Assembly (NCBI RefSeq): GCF_018320785.1
Contig: NC_054873.1
Span: forward strand, 30,160,196 to 30,224,195
Direction of reading: 5' to 3'
DNA from: Cheilinus undulatus
Lineage: Eukaryota > Chordata > Actinopteri > Labriformes > Labridae
Length of the DNA stretch: 64,000 bases
Positions 37,094-49,200 of this stretch are shown piece after piece. Made by a program: the position numbers and the translations under genes. A model generated the notes under the pieces. That model searched no databases, was not told where the DNA came from, and saw only the letters and a list, made by a program, of their open reading frames with translations. Position 1 is the first letter of the stretch; each line of letters begins with the position of its first letter.

Positions 37094-37163
37094 ATGGTGA
37101 CAACACGTATGCGCTTTTCCCGACTTCTGCCAGCGGCGTTTCCTGGTATTTGGTCGTTTATAA
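37094..37163 (+). promoter_or_regulatory. nudt4: nudt4 5' leader with an overlapping upstream ATG
   Basis: CpG-rich leader, including gcgacgcgcgcgcc at about 37042. An ATG at 37094 is out of frame with the nudt4 start at 37164 and its frame runs through the whole of exon 1; after splicing it stops within exon 2. If transcription starts upstream of 37094, this overlapping upstream frame could lower nudt4 translation. Confidence 0.35.
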
Positions 37164-37262
37164 ATGATGAAGTTCAAGCCAAACCAGACCAGGACGTACG
37201 ACGGCGAAGGGTTCAAAAGAAGAGCAGCGTGTTTGTGCTTCAAAAGCGAGAAAGAGGACGAG
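37164..37262 (+). CDS. nudt4: nudt4 exon 1 (coding part)
   Basis: Two tandem ATGs at 37164 and 37167; the second has A at -3 and may be the stronger start. Encodes MMKFKPNQTRTYDGEGFKRR to SEKEDE; donor gtaaga. Confidence 0.93.
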
Positions 37263-40200
37263 GTAAGACGTATCGAAATATGCTTGCAGTTCTCTTCACT
37301 GAGGACAGGGCTTTTGCTATGAGTATTAATATAGTCCTCAAGTCACTCCTGCATGTGCTTAATATAAAACTATAGCTCGCTCTGTTTTATCAGGATACTT
37401 ACAGACTCGGAGGACGCAGAGAGACTGTTCACGTGCCCATGACTGTTACGTTATGCAGAGGTGAATCTGACTTGATAAAGGAGACTAACAAACTGTTTTC
37501 CACATCAGAAACAATCTAGACCACCTACAAAAAGAGAGCAGTGTGTACAACAACCCAGATAGCTTTCCTGACTGTGGTATTATCACCATTCAACCCCCCC
37601 AAAAAATATATGGTAGTGTTAAAACAACTTAAAATGTCATTCAACTTCGCACATGAAAACAGCTTAGAGTTTTTAATTCTATTTCATGGATTAGTTGTTT
37701 TTTAGCTGGCGTTGGCATCAGCTGATAAGGTCATATCAACACATGTCATTGTGATCACTAATCCTTGCATCTCTGGCACTCTGCTGCTGCAGCATTTTAC
37801 TATAAAGCTTTTGCGGTGATATTGTTTGCTCAAAATATTCTGTGCATATAGGAACTGCTGAAATATTGCAATAATAATGCCATTAAAGCTCCTGTGAGGA
37901 TTTTTAGCTGGTTAGGTGTAATACAAAACAATTCACTGCAGTTTTTTTCTCTTTTTAAAAATCATTTTTATACTAAATATTCTTGATGAGTTATACGTTT
38001 CACTTTGAAATAAAAAAAAACCCACACATGTCCATGACAAAATCAGCAAAAAAAAAAAAAAAAACCCAAAACAATATCAAAGTTTCTCATCAGAGCTTTT
38101 ACTAAAATAAGGATATCAGAGCTTGTCACAGACCCACTTCGCACTCATTATAATTGCTCTGTTTTAAATGAATGGACCTTTTTTGGTCGTTGAATATCAA
38201 ATTTGACGTGTCTGAAATTTTAATTGAAATCAGAGATTTTAGTTAGGACTGAGAGAAGTCATGCACTGGTGCAGGGGGTGTCCTAGATCGTCATGTCTGC
38301 CCGGTGACGGAGGCCCTTCTCAGGACCACATGTGATATGAGGAGTGGGGGTCGTAGGGGCCTGCTGTGGGGGTGTGTTACACTGTGTGCTAGTGACCTAT
38401 CGGCTGCAATTTATAGACACAAGGTGCAGGCTTTCTGCCCCCTGACAGATTTACTTTCTTCATACTGCCACCCTCTCCTCTTCACCATCACTCTCTCTTC
38501 CACTCTCACACTAAAGGTCGTTTTGATGTTGATTACTTTTGATTGCACCGGATGATGATGAAATAGTCTCAGATTTCTTGTCATGCTGATCTACTTTGTT
38601 CACACCATCTCTCCTTATGATTGCATGTGTCATGATTGGTGTGTCAAACTATCTGTCCAGTCTGCATGCCAGGTTTATAGCCACTTCCTCAACATATCAG
38701 CTGGAGTCCAGGGCCACTGGAGAAAGCCTGCATAAAAAGACTACATGGGAGGAATTCACAGTGTTTTTTCATTTTGTTGTCTGTTTTTAAATGTTCAGTA
38801 AAAGGAAAAATGATCTGATTATTCCCACTTTTTATATTTATTCACTGGTAACTTTCGGAGTTTGGCAAACAAAATGTTATTTCATATCTCTGGTTGATTA
38901 GTGGATCTTACAGGAAAGTTTTAACCAACAATACAGCTGGAATCAGAGTCAGAATGTAAGGAGAAATTTAAATCTGTAACATTATTAATAATTCTGGAGA
39001 AGTTGCAGACTCCTAGTCTAAGTTCATTAAATAAAACTCTTTGCAAATAAACAACAAAAACCTTAATGGTATAGGCTATATTTTATCATCACATTCAACA
39101 TGTCAAAGTTATTAAATGTACCAAAAATTACAGCTTTTTATTCCCATTAGTCAAAGATAGTAAACGATCATTGTCAACAATCAGTTGCAACAAGTGACAA
39201 GCTTCAGTAGAAATGCAGTAATATTTGTTGAGTGACAGTGAGATTGAAAAGTGGCTTATGATCTGCCGCTAGGGGAGCAGTGACTGGAGGCTGAAAGCAT
39301 CGCCATATTGTAGCAAAAACAGTTAACAAAAAATATTAAAATATGCCCTGAATGCTGGGGTGACCATGATATTATATGAGATCGCATTTTCTGTCATCGG
39401 TTGTTGCGACTGGCAAAAATGGCTAGACTAACTGTGCTAGTTGGGAAGAGCATTGCTATGAGTTAATACCAGCCAGGAGAGGAATTACTATAACCACAGA
39501 TATGTCTGAAAACTGAAAATCAATTTTCCAACACACCAACTAGACAGGGGAGAAAAATGCATTGATTATTTTGTTATCACTATCATGATTCCCTCATGTT
39601 GTCAATAAAGAAAAAAAAAAGTGCATATTCTAAGTCAGTGTATGTGCAAGCAGGACCACTGGCAATAATTTGCATAAGCAACATGGCGGCGAAAGGTAAG
39701 GGCGTTGCTGGTGTGACAGGTGATCAACCCCCCAGTTTTCTGCCATATGACTCTGCTGGCTGCTACAACGCACTGTTCCCTCACTGGCAGGCCACAAGCC
39801 ACTTTATGATCTCAGCACTACTGTATTTGTTCGCATTTTAATTTAACTTTAATGAAACCTGTTGTGGTATTTTGGTTTAGGTCTTTAGGCATTGAATCGA
39901 GTATCCTGATTGGGCTGGTAAATTGTACAACAGCACTGGAACTTTTTACTCAGTGTATCACCTCAGTCAGGTGTTCTGAATACTTAAGGTTAACATTACA
40001 GCAGACTGAGTGTGCACTGATTTATCGAGCCGTTACCTCTAAATACCTAAACAGAGCCTTATGTAACTAGATGTTTAGGCTGCTAAATTATGGCAAAAAT
40101 CATAATCACAATTATTTTGAAAGATATTGATATAATCAAAAATGACTACTCCGATGTTGCATAATTTTTTAGAGGAGTACTGACAATACCTCAAATATTT

Positions 40201-43200
40201 ACAACAGTTGTCAAACCCAGAGAAATTTTTCGTTTTCATAACTGTAACAGGATGTGTCTTGTAAGGGTGGCTGCCATGATGAAGCCACTGTGACAGACAT
40301 GACGTGTTTATCGTTGCAGTTGAAACACTGGATGTTATGTTAAAGAACACTACATAGCAGTACTGTAAGCTGCCTTTCTCTTGCTGCATCTCATTCATGT
40401 TTTGTGCTGCTTGCTTGTGATAGACCACAGTTATTCTCTGAATTCAATCGCCCAAGCTCACCCTGTAACCTGGACACCTCCAGTTGTGCAGTTTTTTTGT
40501 TTCACCACAGAGATTTCGTGCTAATACTAATTAGCAGAGCATAACATCTACCTATACAAAATATTGTTGCTGAAATGTCAATTGACCATCATTTGACGAA
40601 TCAGTGCAAAGCATTTTTAATGCTGTGCATGTTATGGTGCTGCCTCTCATTTCCGTTTTCAAAGAGGGTATCGGTAATGCTGTAACAACAGTGACATTGA
40701 GTGGTAAAATCATCAGTAACATGTAGTAATACAGTAGGCTACTTTATTGTTGGACGACTGGGATTATTAACAAGTGTGCATCCCAGGAAGGTCATCATAG
40801 ATTTCTAAGGAATGGACATTTTCACAGGGACATACTGCTGTCACCAAACAGCCGGCAAAACCCTCTGCTGCTCATCATCTTTTGAGTTATCCTGCCATTC
40901 TAAACAATTCATCCTGACAGCCATAATTTACAGAGGACTTTAGGTAGTAGTTTTAAGGTTCAAGTTATAACTTAAGCTAATGTTGGAGCTGTCACTGCTG
41001 GTGTAGAAAAGAGTAAACTCCACTGTAAGCTACGTTTAAACTAAGCTACTTTGAACTCATTCATAGCTGGTGCAATCCATCACTGGTCATCAGTAACAAT
41101 AGACACAAAGTAGCAAAAGTGCAAGAGAATGTGAGGGTGGCTCGTCAACAGGCCAGTTTCCATTATTATGTGAAACTAGCTGAATTTATGAATCAATAAA
41201 AGTTAAAAAAAGATGCTTTCAACCTGAACATCTTGACTCATGAAGCTTAGTATGAGTCCAACATCTATAACAGTGTTTTATCTGTGATTGTGATAAGGTG
41301 TTACATTTCCTCTCTCTGAACTCTCTGTGAGGGGTGTGTGATGTTTGGAGCCCGTCTGGGTCATTAACCTCTTCTACTGAGCTCTTTTGTTGTCATATAG
41401 AAAGGCAACTGCTGATCCAGAGGGTTTTGAGTGCCTATGTGATACACATGGCACTCCTGTGAAACTGCATCTGTGTACTGTATGTTGTATTTGTGTCAGT
41501 GAGAAAACAGTCATTGCTTCTGCAGCACCCAGACCTTACAAAGTTTAAAGGGCCCATTTCATGTTTTGCATGCCACGTTAATAATTTGCCAACAGCATCA
41601 AATGCATGTTGGAGATTGCAAAATAAATGCAAGGCCTTTAGTTCTTAGTTATCAATGTCACTTTTTGGAGGTCTTTTTTTTTTTTTACTTTTCCACTTTG
41701 GGATGACATGGGGGTTGTTTTTTTATACTCACCATCTTCTACAAGAAATTAGTGAATGTATGGGGAGAAGTATTGGGGTAGAATCACTACATCACTACAT
41801 CCACTTCTCTCTCGTGATCCCTCGTGATTTTCATGCCTCACATCATGCATGTTACATTATAGACACAGTGAAAACAAGTGCATTGTGCCACACAAATAGC
41901 CGTCTGTGCAAAACACAACACGGCGTGCAACACAGGCACGAAGTCCAAGCTTATAACATGGTCGCAAATGGATACATGACTGATTTAAGCTAAACCTAGA
42001 GGCAGATAATTTGCCTCGAGGATTTTTTTTAATTGAATCACTCAAATAATTCGAAGAACCGTTTCAGCCCTAAACCAAACACAAATATTGACGGTCACCC
42101 AAGTTAAGAATGAGTCAGCAGAGTTTATGAATGCAGAATAGAGAAAAAAGAAAGTCTTGTAAAACCCTCATCCATTTAAGTGTTTATCAGGAGCATATAA
42201 ACAGGAGTTCATTGTGAGCTTTAAGGTGGAGTTGTACTGAGTAAAAACTCATGTTGAAGTGGGTGTTTGAAGAAACTCAATAAACAGGCAGGCTGACAGA
42301 GCAGAAAAAGTTTAAATGAAACTATCTGAGATTTCTTTTGAATTTTATCTCACTCCTGACCTGACCTGCTTTCAAAAAGAGAAAGTGCCAAGCCACACAG
42401 CGTGAGGTTTCACTCATCACTGTCATTCCTTTGCAATTGAGACCAACTTTGACAGCAGTGAAGATGTTGTCACTGGCGGTTTTGCAAATCCGCCATGCTT
42501 CCACTATCAGGTCTCAGCAGGAATGCAGACACACTATAACGTTGGTAAACCTCAGCCTCGACTGTTGTGTTTGCAGTTTGTGTTGAATATACAGAAAGAT
42601 TGATCTTCTGTGCTGGTTTTCCCCCAATCTGTGCTTAGTGAGAGACATTAAGGGGTTATACACATAGTGGTAGAGACAGTTCTGACTGCACATGTCAGGC
42701 AGCGTTCAGAAAGCATTCACACGTGAACTCAATGTGGGTCAGTGTGATGCCAGATAGTGTTTAAGGTCAAATGACTGCATCCCCAAAGGGGCAGCGTGCT
42801 CAAAAAAGACCAAACTGCATGTGCCTGAGGTCAGTTACACATAGTGTGGCTTTAGTTTGATCACTTTAGACAGGACTTTTGGTTTGCAAAACATTTAGTT
42901 ATATTGAAAGGCTCCTCATGTTTTTGAATTTGATCAACTCTTTTACCAAACCATACATAGTTTTAAGCATTTAAAGGTGGTCATAGACTTGATGTTTTTA
43001 TCACAATTTAACCAGTGTAAAATTTTGAGGTTTTTAATGCAGTTGTTTAATTCTTGGGATGTATCAGTACAGTTACCTCATGATTTGATACATATCACTA
43101 TACTGTGCTCTTAATGTTGTTTTTTCTTAAATTTACAATAAGATTGGAGTTTCAAATCCACTTCCCAGAGTATGTTATTAAAATGTTTTGGCATCTCAAG

Positions 43201-46200
43201 CTTTGCACTGACACCACGATGTATCATGTTGGTTATGCTATTTAAGACGTTCATTAGTCTTTGCTACATTTGCCCACTGTTTTTGTCTTGTCCATTATGT
43301 GCATTCCTCAAACAATGCTCTGGTTTTGAAACAAGATGTGTTATAAACCTCAGATGTTCACTTGATTACGCACAATATTATCAGCCTGATTTTGGTACTA
43401 GCAGATATTATCTGCCAATACCAGTATTTGCCTTTTTAAGCTATCAAAATTTCAACTATTTACATTTGATATTTTGGCTGTGAATATCAGCATATATTGA
43501 CTGTACATATGCAGACCACTTTTAACGGCTTTTCTCCCTTGTTAGGTCATAACTGTACATTGAAAGGAAACTGAGTGTACCATTGAGTAAATAAACCTTG
43601 TGGAGTCCTGGTTTAACTGCAAACACCGCATGTTAATGACAACAAGAGACAGGAAGGGACAAAAATTGCAACAGGCAGAGAGCTCAACTACTGTACTTTA
43701 GCTAGTAGATCTACAAACTCAATACAGTGAAAACAGATGGTACTAAACATACCAGCAGAGTAACTGCATGTTGGGACTCCAATACTGGCCAATCAGAGTG
43801 ACTAGACAAAATGAGGTAGTAGGCATGCACAGCTCCAGCATTACCCTGAGCTCTACTGGCTAACAGTGCCGAGTGAACAGCAGAGCTTCTCTGTGAATAA
43901 AATTCATACTGAAGTCGGTCAGGAAACATTTAAAAATATCTCTGACAATACAAGCTTTCAGTGTAGCTCTAAGGGTCCAGTTCTGATTAAACTGCCGCTA
44001 TTCTACAGCTACATCCAAGCTAATTGCCACCACGGGAGCCACCGTAGAAAACATCAAAAAACCCCACCCGTTATGATCGCAAACTCATGTTGAAGCAGTG
44101 TGGGAGAAGAGCAAAAACATCTACTGCATTGTTCTCCTTAAATAGTGCTGATTGGTCTGGACTGTTTGGGTTCAGCACAAACATTGTGAGGCTTTGCAAG
44201 ATGGGTTTGCCTGATGACAGACGAGGTGGCTGGCAAATCCATCTGCTTTGAAAGGTTAGAAATCATCATACAGGAGTGTGAATTTACCCTTTGTCCCTTT
44301 TTGGAGACTCCTAAAATCACAGACTGCAGGTTTTATACTGGGGCAACTTAAATTTGGTTTTAATGTGCTTGGAATCTCAACGGTGTTGGAAATTAGGAAA
44401 TCTCAATGTCCTTTCGAAAATATATAAAGGTTTGAAATTTCAGAATTAACCGTTTTTACGCACATTGTTACCCAGCTTATTACATGGCTTTTTCTTATTT
44501 AGGAAACCACCAAATGTTGATTTGGAAATTATGTTGAGGATTTAAAATGAGTTATATCCTCTGCTTAAGAAGTAGTCTGCTGGTATTTTAGTAAGAGCTG
44601 TGTTTACTCTGTTGCCCTATAAAATGAGCCAAACTAACTTCATTACTCACATTGAACTGGCCATTTTCACTGATGGTGAGTGAGATGATGTAAACAGATT
44701 TGCATGAATCAGCACAGCTCCTGAGTGAGTCTCATCATGTTGAAGTCTGCTGACATTTTCTTTCCCTCTCACTGGTCGTAAAACTGGTCATGTCCCATAC
44801 CCTGTTCCATTATGTGTTAACCTAGTGTGCTACCTTCAGTTTTCTGTCATTTCTTGTGGTTTTTGTGTCTTTTTACCTCTTTTCAACGCTCCTTTCTTTC
44901 TTCCTTCTCTCACAATAAAAACCTTAAATTGAATTAACCAGACTTATTTCCACTGATTAGTATGATTACTGTATATCTCCTAGTTTTAAAGATTAGATCT
45001 CTGTCCCTAGAAATGATAGTGGTCTAAAGCCTGAGATCTCACCTGGTGGGTCAGGACCTAAAAGTCGGTCGCAAGTCCATTTTCAGTGAGTTGCAGATGT
45101 GTACCTGGCAAAAAATCTATAATGTCCGTTTATCCTTAAAAACATTTGGTTACAATTGAAAAACTTCAAGAAAATTGGGTCACAATTTTTCATTAGCTAT
45201 GTGGTGGTGTGTACCAGACAAGCTGATAACTGCTAGTTTATGGGGATAGCAGACTGTTGTTGTGCTTAACTGCCCAATCAGAATCAAGGATTTAACACAT
45301 CCGTGTATCAAAATCAGATAGTGCCCCCAGTTTATACATGTAGAGTAGGAACACGCGGCTGATGGATGAAAAATGACATTCTCATTTATTCTTAAATTAT
45401 TGTTGCAAAGAGTGTGACGCGCCCAGCAGCCCAGTCTACACCATGCTCAAACTTAAGGAAATAACTGAAATGACTGACTTGAATGGCATTTTAAATGTTT
45501 TTTTTACACCCCTGCTGAATGAAAAGCACCACAATCACCAGCCACAAGACATGTTATCATGATGAAGGACTCTAAAGTTGAGCATGCCATAGCCATGTTT
45601 TTGGCAGCCTTAACTCAGCTGCCAGACACCTGATGAAAGCCTTTCTCTTTGGAAGGTGCTACTGGTGAGCAGCAGTCGGCATCCAGACCAATGGATCGTG
45701 CCAGGAGGAGGGATGGAGCCTGAGGAGGAGCCCTGTGGGGCCGCTGTCAGGGAGACGTATGAAGAGGTGAGATTAGAAATAGACATGTAGAGTTATACAT
45801 GATGAAACTGTGTGTTTTGTGGTTCAGGGTAATTTATTAAAGATTATTTTGGGGCTTTACCACTGATTTTGTATATATGACTCAAATGCTATACTCTAAT
45901 ACTGTATCCGCATGTTTTACTATTTTTGAAAGGGGTTTGTGGAATCCTGACTCAAGTTTTAAAAGTGGTGGGAGAAAATGTCAGTACATCAATATACTCT
46001 ATCACCGTCTTGACTTGTAGGATACATGTATTGAACACCAAATATAGATACTGTAGGGAAAAAAGGTGCTGTGAACAGATTACCTGCAAATTTGACTTGG
46101 ATAATTTTCAGAAGAAGCAGAATAAAAGAAGATTGACCATGACCTCAGTTTAAAAGTGCTTGTCAACAGTTTATTATTATTAGGTTACAAAAACTGACTA

Positions 46201-49200
46201 TGATAGTTCTGTACATTTATTTGTGTTTTCTTGATTAAAGGAATATCACCAAGAAAACATGAAACCAATGTAAAGGAATTCTGTCCTGGCATTTGCTATA
46301 TCTGTAGACATGGAAATGTTACCCTTTCCTTACCATTGTTGTTGACAAAGCTGGTATTTAACCCTGCCTCTTCTTGATTACTATTGGTCACTAAGGGAGA
46401 AGTGGCACTGGTAAGTGCAGCTCTGTTTTGAAAGTTAAGCTGTTGTCAGCTGAAAGCATGGTTATGAAAACCAATTGACATCAAAAGCATATTTACACTC
46501 TGGTCGCTGAGTCCTGACAATCCTGGACTACATTGTTTTTGTATTGTAAATTAACATTGCCCATGCAAAAAACATTGCTGTGGACAAAGGTCCTAATGTT
46601 CGACAGTAGGGAAATGAATTTAAGAGATAAAGCAGATAAAGCATGACATAAACAAACAGCAGCAAGAGCTGGTGCAGTTATGGAGGAAGAGATTCCTCAG
46701 AAGCTGTACACGCGCACAGCGGCTATGTCACGTGTTTTGTTGCTCTGATTGGCACGTAGAGATGTGACAGACAGAGCGTTCACCCAATCACACTCTGAGT
46801 TTTTTTCAAAGCCTCTGCCTTTTCTCAAACGTTTACTATTGAAGCTTTTCCAGATGGATGTGTGAAACAAATCCAACTGGTGTGTCAGGTTAGATGAGAA
46901 GTGAACCTGACCCCAAAAACCTAAAGACCCTAAAATAAGGTTCCAGAGCCCAGGGACTCCCACTGAACCTGAAGGTGTTTGAAGCATAGTTGAATACAGG
47001 TTTGCACCCTTAAGAAGAGTCGTGTGCAGGCTTACATTTTAGGATTTTAAAACATCTCTTTCATTTCAGCATTTATCTCATCAAATGAACATGATTTTAT
47101 TTTACATTTAAGTAATCGTATGCATATATTTTCCTTTTTTTTAATTATTATTTTAAAATTATTTTTAAATATTCTTTCAGGGGGTCCTGACCCCCATGTT
47201 GAGAACAACTGCTTCAGTTAATTCAGTATATGGTATCATATCATGCATCATTAAACAATTGTCTTAAAATGTATCTGTTATTGCAGAATTACTCTATTGT
47301 GAAAATACCATTATTATGGGCCTATTCTTGTGTATTATATTATATTGTGAGTTACCATGTGACTCCAACCCAAGTCTTTATTGGGCAGGGAGAGAAATAT
47401 TCAGAGATAATGCATAGAGAAGGCCTGTAAATTGTCCTGCGGTTTTGTGAAGGGGCTGTTGGTGATTTGCCAGTGTTTTTTCGGAGTGAGCTGTGAGCTT
47501 CTGCCTTGGATAGTAGTGTGCTGACAGCTTTGAAGTATGGCAATGACATTTAGGAAGGGTTTCCAGTTACCCACATCCTCCTGTGCCTCCCAGACCAAAC
47601 ATGTGGCTGCTTATGTATAAGCCTCACAACAACTACTATGACGAGCCATCCAAGTAAAACGTGTTAAATATCCTGCTGACAAGAAAAAAAATTCTTCTGA
47701 AGTTTCTGCATCATTCAGTATGATTTACTTTGAAAGTGATATCCTTAAGTAAGTTTTTGTAATGTTCTGTAAGGAATAAAAGATGAAAAAAATTTAATCA
47801 CAAATACAAACACAACGGTGATAAATCTCTAATCTTCTATTATCACTTACTTTAGGTATAAGATGAAGGAGTTTCATGCTCAAGTTCTTTCCAATTACAC
47901 TCATACAAGATGGGTTTGAGTATCTAATGTGTCCACACACATAAACTGATGAAATTCCAGTATGCTTACAATCATACCACAGCAGTCAAATGGCATAATT
48001 TCTTAAGGGGGGTTGATGTGCTCTGTTTTGCAGAAAGGATGTGAAGCAGTCCCACAAAATTAAGATAAAATGAAACTTGTGCATTAAGGTACAACCAAAA
48101 TAGGTATGTTGATTTCTAATATATTTACTTCATAAATAAATGAATATATGGAAAGATAAATTTAAAATCCGTGTGCACCACCAGTTTCAGGCAGAGTTCA
48201 AATTGAAAGCTAGTTTGAATTTTGTCTTATTTTTAGTCTTTATGTCAAATGGCGGCCCAGGGGCCAGATGTGCCCCCCCCACTCCTGTTGCCTTCAAGTT
48301 AATTTCAAATATCCTGAAATTGTACAAATGAGGACAACCTACAATCTGCCATTAAAACATCAACATAGGTACATGTATTGATTATCTTTGATTACTAGTG
48401 TATGTTCTTAAAATTAGAGATGCAATTGGCCTTAACTGTTTTAAAAAACACTTTGTATGCATTGTTCCGTGCATTTGTATAATAACCTGGATGAAAATAA
48501 AAACACTAAAATAACCACACACTTTTATGTTCATTTCATTACAAAGAAACACTTTATATTGGCTTGTCATGATATATAAATAAAGCATTACTTTTTCATG
48601 ATGAAAGCTATGTATTTTTTCCTTTTTTGATAAAAGTAATTAAAATAAATACATGTTTTTTGAGAATATTTCACAATTTGCAGAGGAAAATACAGAGAGG
48701 CAAGTTTCATTACCATGCCTCTCTGTATTTTCCTGCACATTTCTAAAAAAAAGTTATTTCTACATGCACCCGAAGCAGTTTTTCAAACTGAAAAATCCTT
48801 GCAGTCACTCCTCATTTTTTCATAAAGATGAATCCTGTACAATTTATTTAAAACACAATGCAATCAAGTCTTAAATCCCTACATGACCCACGTGTTTTCC
48901 CTTCTTCCCTACAGTACATGCCTATGAGTTCATGACGTTTTGGTGCTAAATTCAGCAGTCAAAGTAACAAACTGTACACAAGCAGAAATGGATCTAGACC
49001 TGTGTGGTGCATATGTACTCTGTCTTGTCATCCTGTCACTCAGACTATGTTTAGTTCCCTCCATGATGTCTCACAGGAGCATGTTGACTCTTGAACAAGG
49101 CCACAGAGTTTCCCGTCCTTTTATGAAATGTCTAACTTGAAAAAATGTGAATACTTATTTGAAGAAGCTGATCCTATGGTGTGAATTTTGTTGCTGTTAA

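Larger units (their letters stand above)
33101..37163. other. Intergenic region and 5' flank of nudt4
   Basis: AT-rich. Contains the second actaaaac repeat copy (34180-34319), an AAAT microsatellite (34975-34998), a degraded dispersed repeat (about 35590-36065) followed by a 32-base T run, and from about 36980 a CpG-richer stretch that is the likely nudt4 promoter and 5' UTR. Confidence 0.55.

Noticed and set aside
39684-39702. Start-like exon atggcggcgaaag followed by gtaagg in nudt4 intron 1
   Set aside because: Looks like a first coding exon, but no downstream exon with matching phase was found and the surroundings are not promoter-like.
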